Below, piece by piece: positions 8,050 through 15,649 of a stretch of DNA of 64,000 bases. Location: NCBI GenBank assembly GCA_009781515.1, contig WQXY01000002.1, positions 62,001 through 126,000 of the forward strand, written 5' to 3'. Below the pieces are notes generated by a model. That model searched no databases. It saw only the letters and a list, made by a program, of their open reading frames with translations, and was not told the DNA's origin. Source of the stretch: Oscillospiraceae bacterium (GTDB taxonomy: Bacteria; Bacillota; Clostridia; Oscillospirales; Oscillospiraceae). Made by a program: the position numbers and the translations under genes. Numbering within the stretch: the stretch's first letter is position 1; every line of letters begins with the position of its first letter.

Positions 8050-8862
8050 TCAATCAATCCATTCAAAAAAGAAATCCATTAAAATATCTTTCATCAATGT
8101 TCGGTTTTCTAAATCATCTGCAACAAAATTGGTAAAATAGCTTAATCTTTTTTTTGCCATAATTTCTTCATATTCGGTAAACACTTCTTCGTAAAGAGAT
8201 TTGAAAAATTCTAAATCTATCTCAAAGCCGCCAATATAATCGTTTTTTGAGTTCATGATTTTTATTACATGTTCAAAATTGTCAATATTGTCAGTAGGAA
8301 TACGTTCCTCAATAAATCCAAAAAATAGCTTAGTTGTTACATCGGAAAAATTGCTGAAGTCTACTATGTTCCATTGCCACTTAGCGTCGAGATAATTTAA
8401 ACGGGCAAATCCATATGATAACCAAACAAGTTCATCCGTTTCTATTTTGCGGAATAGTTTAATTTCTCCTAAAAATCCTTCATCGTGCATTATTTCGATG
8501 CATTCACCATTATTAAACTTAAATCCTTTGCGAATTTGAAAGTTTGATGCATATTGATTCTCTGTGAGAAACATTTCCGGAATGTTATCGAAATCAACAT
8601 CAATTAAAATTATATCAAATGGATTAGATAAATTTTCATTTTTTAATACTTCAAAAAACGCTTCCATCCATGGTTCTGCTTGTGTTATGCCTCTGCTTGG
8701 CTCCGGTGTTGGCGAGGGACTTGGCGAAGGAGTAGGTGTAGCTTCCGGTGTTTGCGTAGGAGTTGGTGTGGGTTCGGCATCAAAGGGTTCAGCTTGACAC
8801 CCTACACACAAAACAAGCACTGCAATAATCACGCAAAAACATAGCATAAACTTAGATTTCAT
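8050..8862 (-). CDS. Lipoprotein with Thr/Pro linker, cassette 1
   Basis: 270 residues; AAGGAG precedes the ATG. A lipoprotein signal ends VLCVGC (Cys 22), followed by QAEPF and a Thr/Ser/Pro linker (PTPTPTQTPE and SPSPSP units) to about residue 57. The remaining 210 residues are acidic and aromatic (EPWMEAFFEVL, then FDIILIDVDFDNIPEMFL). The segment IDVDFDNIPEMFL recalls the short D-x-D-x-D/N motif often seen before a beta strand in clostridial lipoproteins. The signal and linker nearly equal those of the lipoprotein at 11749-12405, but the C-terminal domains differ. Outer-face anchoring is clear; immunity to the paired hydrolase is only a hypothesis. Confidence 0.75.
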   Translation of the reverse strand: MKSKFMLCFCVIIAVLVLCVGCQAEPFDAEPTPTPTQTPEATPTPSPSPSPTPEPSRGITQAEPWMEAFFEVLKNENLSNPFDIILIDVDFDNIPEMFLTENQYASNFQIRKGFKFNNGECIEIMHDEGFLGEIKLFRKIETDELVWLSYGFARLNYLDAKWQWNIVDFSNFSDVTTKLFFGFIEERIPTDNIDNFEHVIKIMNSKNDYIGGFEIDLEFFKSLYEEVFTEYEEIMAKKRLSYFTNFVADDLENRTLMKDILMDFFFEWID

Positions 8863-8994
8863 AAAAACGAACTCCTTATTAGTTTTATGGAAAAGTCATT
8901 CTTCCGAAGGTGCTTTTTAATAATGCATCTTTTTTACTATATATTCCAGTTTTTCTGAGATTGGGGAACATCGGCACGAAAATAAACAGTACAG
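8863..8994 (-). repeat. Lipoprotein leader plus cassette repeat, copy C
   Basis: This 130-base leader of the minus-strand lipoprotein matches 12406-12538 with about nine differences by eye. It ends with the repeat core GGGGAACATCGGCACG plus AAAATAAACAGTACAG (8963-8994), which lacks 6 bases (TTACAG) present in copy A. Similarity to the other copies stops right after TACAG. Confidence 0.8.
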
Positions 8995-9069
8995 ACGCAA
9001 ATATTAGCACATTTTGATGTAGTATATCATTTCGTACTATAGACCGAAAATATTCTATGCTATAGTCCG

Positions 9070-9098
9070 TTTTGATTTGCTGACAAGGCGTATATAAT
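9070..9098 (+). promoter_or_regulatory. Promoter for XhlA/holin/XRE genes
   Basis: TTTTGA at 9070-9075, a 17-base spacer, and a perfect TATAAT at 9093-9098, 31 bp before the chosen start at 9130. Confidence 0.55.
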
Positions 9099-9129
9099 AA
9101 CAATGTAATAAAAAATGGAGCTTCAAACA

Positions 9130-9519
9130 ATGGACGAAAGGCAAATCGCTAATCAATTAAATGGCTTATCAAACAGTATTAACGAGTACATTGTTATAAG
9201 CGAGAAATTATCCGGCAGAGTGGATGTTTTAACCGAGAAAATTCAAGTTGCCGAAAAAAGACTGCAGGATAATGATCAAGTAACTAACGGGGTTTATGAA
9301 CTGTCCAAAAATGTTGCTATTTATGCAAAAGAAGTGGAGCACTTAGCAAAAACCATGGATAAGCGTGTTACTGATATTGAGGAAAGACAGCAAAAACAAG
9401 GTGAACGCATCGGCTCGCTTGAATTAAGACCCGCAAAGCGGATGGAACTTATAATAACAACAATAGTTACAGGTCTTGTTACCTTAGGATTAGGTTTGCT
9501 TATCGGACATTTTTGGTGA
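9130..9519 (+). CDS. XhlA-like coiled-coil protein with C-terminal membrane segment
   Basis: 129 residues from ATG 9130, which has GGAG nine bases upstream; an ATG at 9115 overlaps that ribosome site. Residues about 5-105 are heptad-rich and charged (LSNSINEYIVISEKLSG, then RVTDIEERQQKQGERIGSLE). One hydrophobic helix closes the chain (LIITTIVTGLVTLGLGLLIG). The layout matches the XhlA/BhlA group of prophage proteins that work with holins in lysis. It lies 11 bp before a holin-like gene and between the two BIG2/lipoprotein cassettes. Confidence 0.65.
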   Translation: MDERQIANQLNGLSNSINEYIVISEKLSGRVDVLTEKIQVAEKRLQDNDQVTNGVYELSKNVAIYAKEVEHLAKTMDKRVTDIEERQQKQGERIGSLELRPAKRMELIITTIVTGLVTLGLGLLIGHFW

Positions 9520-9530
9520 GGGGGGCAGCT

Positions 9531-9704
9531 ATGAAAAAGCAATTTGGAGAATTATTTAGCTTAAAGAGTATTATTACAATCTCTGTAACATCAACCTTTT
9601 GCTATCTTATATTGGTGGGCAGGCTGGATATTGAGTATTTTATGCCTGTCTTAACTATGGTGTTTACTTATTATTTTACACGGCAGCAAAAAAATACTGA
9701 ATGA
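9531..9704 (+). CDS. Small holin-like membrane protein
   Basis: 57 residues from ATG 9531, with a GGGGGG ribosome site 5 bases upstream. Two hydrophobic segments (IITISVTSTFCYLILVG and FMPVLTMVFTYYF) with a short basic tail (TRQQKNTE) match the pattern of small clostridial phage proteins annotated as holins (FSLKSIIT start). Holins form membrane holes that let cytoplasmic hydrolases reach the wall; some, such as TcdE, release signal-less toxins. The neighbours here are signal-less BIG2 hydrolase-like proteins, so a release role is attractive but unproven. Confidence 0.6.
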   Translation: MKKQFGELFSLKSIITISVTSTFCYLILVGRLDIEYFMPVLTMVFTYYFTRQQKNTE

Positions 9705-9777
9705 AACTTCTCGGCACAAAATCTGCAAAAAAGGGAATAAGTAAAAGAAACCCTAAATATGCAGAGAGGATTTGATA

Positions 9778-10089
9778 ATGAAGAAGATTGATATAAACAT
9801 TGGATACCGTATACGAGGTGTGCGAGAAGAATTAAGATTAAGCCGTGAAGCATTTTCAGAATTATCCGGCATATCGCCTGACTTCATAAGTGACATAGAA
9901 AACGGAAAAAAGGACTTCACAGTTGGGATGCTAAAAAAGCTATGCAAAGCTCTGAATATCGATTTTGAATACATCATATGCGGAACGGAAAATCAATGTA
10001 GCCATATTTCATTTCTTGCAAGTCAAATGAATGGAAAGCAACGCAAAATTGCAATCGAACTTTTGAAAACAATACTAAGTGTGTGTTAA
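9778..10089 (+). CDS. XRE-family helix-turn-helix regulator
   Basis: 103 residues from ATG 9778; GAGAGG lies 8 bases upstream, and the in-frame TTG at 9772 is not needed. The N-terminal 65 residues form a classic Cro/C1 helix-turn-helix: GYRIRGVREELRLSREAFSE, LSGISPDFISDIENGKK, then LKKLCKALNIDFEYII. The C-terminal part (QMNGKQRKIAIELLKTIL) may be a dimer helix. It follows the XhlA and holin-like genes and may control the island. Confidence 0.85.
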   Translation: MKKIDINIGYRIRGVREELRLSREAFSELSGISPDFISDIENGKKDFTVGMLKKLCKALNIDFEYIICGTENQCSHISFLASQMNGKQRKIAIELLKTILSVC

Positions 10090-10103
10090 GAGCATGGTGT
10101 TTA

Positions 10104-10233
10104 GGAAACATTTGCAACGGTACGAAAATAAACAGTACAGTAGTCGGTGTTGTTTACGGAAAAATGCCTGTATAACTAAGCTGCACCAATAACGGTGAAT
10201 AAGAAAAATGAGGAGAACACAAACATGTCAGCA
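10104..10233 (+). repeat. Cassette repeat, copy B (long form, BIG2 leader)
   Basis: Second long copy, equal to copy A in extent and running into the start of the second BIG2 gene at 10225. It shares ACGAAAATAAACAGTACAG and TAGTCGGTGTTGTTTACGG exactly with copy A. Confidence 0.85.
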
Positions 10234-11580
10234 TTCGTAACAGGCATAACACTTGGAAATGTACCAACAGGAAGTATTCCGGTAGGACAAAACAGAACGA
10301 TAACGGCAACAGTAACCCCGGCATGTGCAGCAAACAAAACAGTAAGCTGGTCAAGTGCGAACACTAATGTAGCAACAATAAACAATGGAGGTGTAATAAC
10401 AGCAAGAGCGGGAGGCTCTACTATGATAACAGCAAGAGCAACAGATGGAAGTAATGTATCTCGAAGCTTTTGTCTTGCAGTAGCAACACAGGTCTTTGCA
10501 ACAGGCGTTACAATTGGAAACAGACCGACAGTAAGCATGAGTATAGGACATACAACTACGGTGACAGCAACAGTAACTCCGGCGAACACAACAATCAAAA
10601 CCGTAAACTGGACAAGCAGTAATACCGGTGTGGCAACGATAGATCAATGCAGTGGTTTTGTAACAGCAAGAGCCGCAGGTTCAGCGATGATAACAGCCAG
10701 AGTAATGGATGGCAGTAATGTATCGCATAGCTTTTGTCTTGCAGTAGCGGCAGGACAAATACCTGTGACAGGTGTTTCTATACCGTTTAATTGTACTAAT
10801 ATGAGCGGGAATCAAACACTTGCTTTGTGTGCGACAATATCGCCGTCAAATGCAACAAACAGAGCTGTTACTTGGAGCAGCAGCAATAATTTAGTAGCTA
10901 CAGTTAGTCAGATGGGTGTTGTGAAAGCAGTAGCAGGAGGAAAGGGTTATGCAATCATTACAGTGACAACAGCTGATGGTAATAAAACTGCTACTTGTTT
11001 CATTATGGTTAGCAATCCGGGTGTTGTTTCAGGTAATGTTGAGTTGCTTACAAACGAACAGGTTAAAGCCATACATGATGTGATCGGGCCGGGAAGATCA
11101 TCTCAACAGTTGATTGATCTATGGACAGGTGAAAAGCTGAATGTTTCTTGGGAACCTAATCTCGGAACTTATCATACAGACTTTACTCCGACGCACTCTA
11201 ACGATGTGGCAATTTTTAAAAAAATTGTTGAATCGCGAGCAGATGAAAAAGGCAAAGTCGACTGGGAACACATATATCAGAACGATTTATTGTGTCCGAA
11301 TTGGTTATGGGATGCACGTCCCGGTATTCTCATACTAAACGTACATGGATGCATGCGACATATCGCTGTGGGATACCATCTTTACCCTCATGGTAGTAGA
11401 ATGGGTTCAAATCCAGGTCAGCCATTTAGGAATGCTACTAATGGCAATTCATCCCCCTGGACTATAGGAGGACATATGTGTATGTACTATAGTAATTCAA
11501 CGGGAGGAACAGCATCTCAGGAAAGGCAAGAAGAACGCAGAAATATGGCGAGAGAAGCACATAAAATAGGCAATCTTTAA
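10225..11580 (+). CDS. Three-domain BIG2 protein with unrecognised C-terminal domain
   Basis: 451 residues from ATG 10225, with AGGAG nine bases upstream; the in-frame ATG at 10195 lies inside the repeat leader. There is no signal peptide. Three BIG2 domains cover about residues 1-88, 90-178 and 182-268. The C-terminal 180 residues are unlike those of the protein at 6735: TYHTDFTPTHSNDV, RPGILILNVHGCMRHIAVG, YHLYPHGSRMGSNPGQPF, and GGHMCMYYSNSTGG. Several His, Cys, Gly and Asn look like candidate active or metal sites. I do not recognise the family with confidence. It is convergent with a lipoprotein gene. Confidence 0.7.
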   Translation: MSAFVTGITLGNVPTGSIPVGQNRTITATVTPACAANKTVSWSSANTNVATINNGGVITARAGGSTMITARATDGSNVSRSFCLAVATQVFATGVTIGNRPTVSMSIGHTTTVTATVTPANTTIKTVNWTSSNTGVATIDQCSGFVTARAAGSAMITARVMDGSNVSHSFCLAVAAGQIPVTGVSIPFNCTNMSGNQTLALCATISPSNATNRAVTWSSSNNLVATVSQMGVVKAVAGGKGYAIITVTTADGNKTATCFIMVSNPGVVSGNVELLTNEQVKAIHDVIGPGRSSQQLIDLWTGEKLNVSWEPNLGTYHTDFTPTHSNDVAIFKKIVESRADEKGKVDWEHIYQNDLLCPNWLWDARPGILILNVHGCMRHIAVGYHLYPHGSRMGSNPGQPFRNATNGNSSPWTIGGHMCMYYSNSTGGTASQERQEERRNMAREAHKIGNL

Positions 11581-11605
11581 CTTGGATGAAAATTAGTTGA
11601 TTTTG

Positions 11606-11652
11606 AAATACCTGCAGAGTTTATTGTAAAAATGGCTACTGCAGGTATTTTT
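11606..11652. terminator. Bidirectional terminator, cassette 2
   Basis: AAATACCTGCAG (11606-11617) pairs with CTGCAGGTATTT (11639-11650), followed by TTTC. It lies between the second BIG2 gene and the convergent lipoprotein, in the same relative place as the hairpin at 7999 but with a different sequence. The 96 bases from there to 11748 hold nothing else clear. Confidence 0.7.
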
Positions 11653-11748
11653 CAAGCGCTAAAATCTACGCTGCAGCTAAGAGAAATATGTGCACAGTAA
11701 AGCATTATTATTGTAAAACGGATTTTATGTTTGTCATAATCAGCTCAA

Positions 11749-12405
11749 TTAAAAAAGAATAATATCTATGCTAAAGTTAGTCGGAATTTCATCGAAACTT
11801 CCGAACCAAAAAGCCAAATGATACACAATAGAATTAAGAGTAATATAGTAACTGAGGTTGATAGGATCTGAAAACATGGGCTCACCAAATATATCGATTA
11901 ATTCACTCCATGGCTTATCCAATGTTATTCCATTAATTGTGAACATGTTTAAGTTTGGAGAACTAATGTGCAAAACCATATCAAGAGTAAATGTAAAACT
12001 ATTTGTTGTTGTTGCCACAATTTCAAAATCTTTATAAAAATTGAATGAACCCTCACCCTCTGTTCTTAAAGGCTCGCCTAAAACGTCCTTAAAAGGATTT
12101 TCCATTATATCGGCAACATCAATATCTTTATAATACATCTCACCAATTATCATACCCACAGTGTCTGCATTAGGGGTTGGCGTGGGCGTAGGTAAGGGCT
12201 CCGGCGTTGGCGAGGGGCTGGGTGAGGGAGTTGGCTGCGGTGTTGGCGAGGGACTTGGCGAAGGAGTGGGTGTAGTTTCCGGTGTTTGAGTAGGAGTTGG
12301 TGTGGGTTCGGCAGCAAAGGGTTCAGCTTGACACCCTACACTTAAACTTAGAACAAAAACCAATGAAACAATCAAACAAAGACATAGCATAAACTTAGAT
12401 TTCAT
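11749..12405 (-). CDS. Lipoprotein with Thr/Pro linker, cassette 2
   Basis: 218 residues. The start MKSKFMLC, the lipobox SVGC (Cys 25), QAEPF and the linker PTPTPTQTPE repeat those of the lipoprotein at 8050-8862. The Pro-rich linker is longer here, to about residue 83. The mature domain (about 135 residues: GMIIGEMYYKDIDVADIM, then TINGITLDKPWSELIDIFGEP) is unrelated to the first and resembles small clostridial lipoprotein domains that carry an LDKPWSELxxxFGxP-like motif. Constant head plus variable tail is the hallmark of this pair. Confidence 0.75.
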   Translation of the reverse strand: MKSKFMLCLCLIVSLVFVLSLSVGCQAEPFAAEPTPTPTQTPETTPTPSPSPSPTPQPTPSPSPSPTPEPLPTPTPTPNADTVGMIIGEMYYKDIDVADIMENPFKDVLGEPLRTEGEGSFNFYKDFEIVATTTNSFTFTLDMVLHISSPNLNMFTINGITLDKPWSELIDIFGEPMFSDPINLSYYITLNSIVYHLAFWFGSFDEIPTNFSIDIILF

Positions 12406-12551
12406 AAAAACGAACTCCTTATTAGTTTTATGGAAAAGTCATTATTTCGAAAGTGCTTTTTAGATAATGCATCTTTTTTACTATATATTCCAGTTTTTTC
12501 GAGTTTAGGGAACATCGGCACGAAAATAAACAGTACAGTAGTCGGTGTTGT
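12406..12551 (-). repeat. Lipoprotein leader plus cassette repeat, copy D
   Basis: The leader equals that at 8863 (see copy C), then the repeat at 12507-12551 continues as in copies A and B through TAGTCGGTGTTGT before diverging. It marks the right border of the cassette array, just before the sigma-factor operon. Confidence 0.8.
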
Positions 12552-12632
12552 CTGAATGGAATGGTAATTTTTATTTTTGTGAATATATAAAATTGGATGG
12601 TATTATGTTATTATGATGTTGTAGGCTCAATT

Positions 12633-13118
12633 ATGTGGGGTATGCTTGTGAATAATAAAGAGCATGTATTCTTAGAGCAATTGGTCACCGAAATGCATGA
12701 CCTTCTGCTTAATTTTGCTAGAATAAAAATTCATGATTACCACAGTGCATATGATGTGGTTCAGGAAGCATATCTTGCTGCTCAAAAAAATATCCACAAA
12801 CTTATTTTAAGTGAAAATCCTCAAGGGTGGCTAATTGAAACGCTAAAATATAAGGTACTGCATGAGAAGAGAACCCGTGCCAAGTTTTTCATGCTCGTAG
12901 AAAAACTGAGGGCTACTGTATCAAATAAAGCAATACCACATGACGGTGAGAGTTTGATAGCAGAGTGCTTAAAAAAGGATGAATATGAAGTTTTGCACTT
13001 ACTTTTTATTAAGGGGTATGATATCAAAGAAATAGCAGAAATGCTAAATATATCATATGAGGCATGCAAAAAGCGGGTACAAGCTGCAAAACGAAAGCTT
13101 GCAAAGGAAATACAATAA
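12633..13118 (+). CDS. ECF-like RNA polymerase sigma factor
   Basis: 161 residues from ATG 12633; ATG 12597 and GTG 12648 are other possible starts and none has a strong ribosome site. Region 2 is seen as LLLNFARIKIHDYHSAYDVVQEAYLAA and NPQGWLIETLKYKVLHEKR. Region 4 is seen as EVLHLLFIKGYDIKEIAEML, then a recognition helix ISYEACKKRVQAAKRKL. The length and two-region layout fit group 4 sigma factors. The next gene encodes a membrane anti-sigma-like protein, as usual. Confidence 0.85.
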   Translation: MWGMLVNNKEHVFLEQLVTEMHDLLLNFARIKIHDYHSAYDVVQEAYLAAQKNIHKLILSENPQGWLIETLKYKVLHEKRTRAKFFMLVEKLRATVSNKAIPHDGESLIAECLKKDEYEVLHLLFIKGYDIKEIAEMLNISYEACKKRVQAAKRKLAKEIQ

Positions 13119-13182
13119 AAAATTATCTATGTTCCCCAAAACTGTATTTATGGGAATATATGTATACAAAGGGGGTTTTTTT

Positions 13183-14040
13183 GTGTCTGAAAAGCAACAG
13201 TTTAATAATGTAAGCAGTTTTGCTCCGATTAATGAATTGGATATCGAGAAGATAGAACAGCTCATGGACTATGCGTTCTACGAAAAGCATGCAGATATAA
13301 AAGAGTTAAGGGAATTGTTAAAAACCTATAAAGAACTCAAAAAAGAGAATGCTGAAAATTCTGCTGTTGCATGGAACGATTTTATTCAGAATTACTCCAT
13401 GTATGAAGAAATATTCCCGGATATACCATGTGCACAGCATAGTTCAAAACAGACTGCAAAAATGAAAAAGCAAAGGAAAGACAAAGGGTTCTATAGACTT
13501 TGGCGTTATGGTCTTGTTGCTGCAGTATTTTTTGTTTTATGTACAATCTTTTTTAACACAACTGCAATGGGAGGATCTATATGGCAATCAATTGCACGAT
13601 GGAATAGCGAGGTATTCAGTTTTACGAATAAAACAGCACCTGCGCAAATAAATGATGAGCTGATTTTATTACATGATACACTCACGACTTATGAAATAAC
13701 AGAAAAAGTTGCTCCGACATGGATCCCTGACGGATTTGTTCTAACGGAATTTTCGGCGGTGGAGCTGTCAACAAAAACAATCTTTCATTTACTGCTTAAT
13801 GATAAGGAAAGGCTGTTGCTGATTGAAATCAATTCACTTATTGAATTATCAGGTAATATGTATGAAAAAAGTGACGGAGAGGTTTATGAATTTAACCGTA
13901 ATGGTGTTACGCATTATATAATGCAAAACGAAAGCTGGGTTACGGTTGTGTGGAGAAATGGTAATTATGAGAGTAATTTTTCCGGTGATATTAGCGTTGT
14001 TGAAGCCGAAATGATGATAAACTCAATTTATGAAAGGTAG
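13183..14040 (+). CDS. DUF4367-type membrane anti-sigma protein
   Basis: 285 residues from GTG 13183, which has AAAGGGGG about 8 bases upstream. A longer frame from ATG 13057 would overlap the sigma gene and is disfavoured. About residues 1-100 are cytoplasmic (ELDIEKIEQLMDYAF, then LRELLKTYKELKKEN) and could hold the sigma factor. One membrane segment follows (YGLVAAVFFVLCTIFF). The outer part from about residue 185 (APTWIPDGFVLTEFSAVEL, then SWVTVVWRNGNYESNFSGD) fits DUF4367, found on clostridial anti-sigma proteins. It is 64 bp after the sigma gene and presumably senses envelope state. Confidence 0.75.
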   Translation: MSEKQQFNNVSSFAPINELDIEKIEQLMDYAFYEKHADIKELRELLKTYKELKKENAENSAVAWNDFIQNYSMYEEIFPDIPCAQHSSKQTAKMKKQRKDKGFYRLWRYGLVAAVFFVLCTIFFNTTAMGGSIWQSIARWNSEVFSFTNKTAPAQINDELILLHDTLTTYEITEKVAPTWIPDGFVLTEFSAVELSTKTIFHLLLNDKERLLLIEINSLIELSGNMYEKSDGEVYEFNRNGVTHYIMQNESWVTVVWRNGNYESNFSGDISVVEAEMMINSIYER

Positions 14041-14048
14041 ATGTTCCT

Positions 14049-14471
14049 ATGGAAGCTAAAAGCAAATTTCTGCGAAAAGCAGCACTCTTTTTTGTGTTTA
14101 TATTTTTTGTTAGTATTGTTACACCGGTTGCATTCGCAAGAGGAAGTATTTATATTAACTCATACGGAGCGGGAGTAACAGCAGGTAATAATGGCAGCAT
14201 AACGGTTTCGTTTAATATAACCGGTCGTGGCATTATGGATGAAATTGGGGCGACAAGAATACTCCTGTATGAAAATGGCAGTTTAATAAGGACATACCTT
14301 AATACGAATACCTCCGGAATGATGGGTTATAACAAGAGTTTGCACGCAAGTAGCGTGACATATACCGGAGTTGCCGGGAGAGCATATTTTGCATCTGTTT
14401 CATTTAAATGCGGTAAGGACGGCGGATGGGACACCCGCTCGCTCACAACAAACACTGTTACAGCAAGGTAA
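14049..14471 (+). CDS. Small secreted protein of the sigma operon
   Basis: 140 residues with AAAGG upstream and 8 bp after the anti-sigma stop. A signal peptide runs to about AFA-RG (residue 31). The mature part is beta-rich (SITVSFNITGRGIMDEIGAT, RILLYENGSLIRTYLN, YTGVAGRAYFASVSFKCG). It resembles small exported Firmicutes proteins grouped as DUF6147, but I hold that loosely. It may be the target or output of the sigma/anti-sigma pair. Confidence 0.65.
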   Translation: MEAKSKFLRKAALFFVFIFFVSIVTPVAFARGSIYINSYGAGVTAGNNGSITVSFNITGRGIMDEIGATRILLYENGSLIRTYLNTNTSGMMGYNKSLHASSVTYTGVAGRAYFASVSFKCGKDGGWDTRSLTTNTVTAR

Positions 14472-14500
14472 TGGTTTTTGGAAGCTAAAACAAAAACAAT

Positions 14501-14542
14501 AAAAACTTCAAGTGCTCATTATGAGCACTTGAAGTTTTTACT
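14501..14542. terminator. Bidirectional terminator
   Basis: AAAAACTTCAAGTGCTCAT (14501-14519) and its exact complement (14521-14539) form a near-perfect 19-bp palindrome with flanking A and T runs. It can serve both the sigma operon (plus) and the aldolase gene (minus). Confidence 0.9.
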
Positions 14543-14569
14543 GCACTTTTTCTGTTTTACACCTTATGT

Positions 14570-15505
14570 TTATATCTTTCCGTCGCAGCCTAAGACATTT
14601 GTGAGCTTGTGTTTTACAAGTTCTTTTATGTTGTTGCGGCCGGGTCCGAGGTATTGGCGTGGGTCGAAGTGGTCGGGGTGTTTTGCAAAATGCTCACGGA
14701 TACCTGCCGTCATGCCGAGGCGCAGGTCGGAGTCTATGTTGATTTTGCAAACTGCAGAGCGGGCTGCCTGCCTGAGCATATCTTCGGGAATTCCGATTGC
14801 GTCGGGCATACTGCCGCCGTTTTCGTTGATAATTTTTACATATTCGGGAACAACGGAAGACGCACCGTGAAGCACTATCGGGAAGTTCGGCAGTCTTTTT
14901 GTGATTTCCTCTAAAATATCGAAACGAAGCTGTGGTTTTTGACCGGGCTTAAACTTGAAAGCACCGTGACTTGTTCCGATTGCAATCGCAAGAGAGTCAA
15001 CACCTGTGCGGGAGACAAACTCTTCGACTTCTTCGGGTCTTGTAAAAGCGGCATCTTCTTCGGAGACATTGACATCATCTTCAATGCCCGCAAGTTTGCC
15101 GAGTTCACCTTCAACAACAACGCCCCTATCATGCGCATACTTAACAACTTCGGAAGTCAGCTTGATGTTGTCTTCAAACGAATGCTTGGAGCCGTCAATC
15201 ATAACGGACGTAAAGCCGCCGTCAATGCAGGATTTGCAAATCTCAAAATCATCGCCATGGTCAAGATGTACACAAATCGGAAGACCCGTGTCAATCTCAG
15301 CAGCCTCAATAAGCTTCATAAGATACACATGCTTTGCATACTTTCTGGCACCTGCAGACACCTGCAAAATAAGCGGTGCATTAAGCTCCTTTGCAGCTTC
15401 TGTTATACCCTGAATGATTTCCAAATTGTTCACGTTGAAAGCACCGATTGCATACTTACCCTCGTATGCTTTTTTGAACATTTCTTTTGATGTTACTACC
15501 GGCAT
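14570..15505 (-). CDS. fba: Class II fructose-1,6-bisphosphate aldolase
   Basis: 311 residues; GGAGG lies about 8 bases before the ATG. The zinc-dependent aldolase motifs are all present: IGAFNVNNLEIIQGI, VCHLDHGDDFEI-like segment at LPICVHLDHGDD, VVVEGELGKLAG, AIAIGTSHGAFKF, IVLHGASSV, and INIDSDLR. It cleaves fructose-1,6-bisphosphate to the two triose phosphates in the cytoplasm. It is divergent from the PPi-phosphofructokinase gene, placing two successive glycolytic steps on either side of a shared promoter region. A TATAAT box lies about 44 bp upstream. Confidence 0.97.
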   Translation of the reverse strand: MPVVTSKEMFKKAYEGKYAIGAFNVNNLEIIQGITEAAKELNAPLILQVSAGARKYAKHVYLMKLIEAAEIDTGLPICVHLDHGDDFEICKSCIDGGFTSVMIDGSKHSFEDNIKLTSEVVKYAHDRGVVVEGELGKLAGIEDDVNVSEEDAAFTRPEEVEEFVSRTGVDSLAIAIGTSHGAFKFKPGQKPQLRFDILEEITKRLPNFPIVLHGASSVVPEYVKIINENGGSMPDAIGIPEDMLRQAARSAVCKINIDSDLRLGMTAGIREHFAKHPDHFDPRQYLGPGRNNIKELVKHKLTNVLGCDGKI

Positions 15506-15581
15506 TTATATATCCTCCGTTAAAATAGTTTTTTTGTCACATGGATTATACTACATGTTTGCATCGTTTGGAAGCAAAAGA

Positions 15582-15610
15582 TTGATTTTGATTTTTTAGT
15601 ATGTTATTCT
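15582..15610 (+). promoter_or_regulatory. Promoter for phosphofructokinase gene
   Basis: TTGATT (15582-15587), a 17-base spacer and TATTCT (15605-15610), about 40 bp before the start at 15650, in the gap shared with divergent fba. Confidence 0.5.
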
Positions 15611-15649
15611 AACAGTCAGCGACAAAATAGAATAATGGAGGCTTTATAT

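Noticed and set aside
9130..10089. Intact prophage
   Set aside because: Only XhlA-like, holin-like and XRE genes are present; no capsid, tail, terminase or integrase is seen in the island.
10176..10647. Minus-strand open frames of 98-140 codons across the BIG2 repeats
   Set aside because: They mirror the repetitive BIG2 coding sequence and are low complexity (strings of Cys or Val); no ribosome site.
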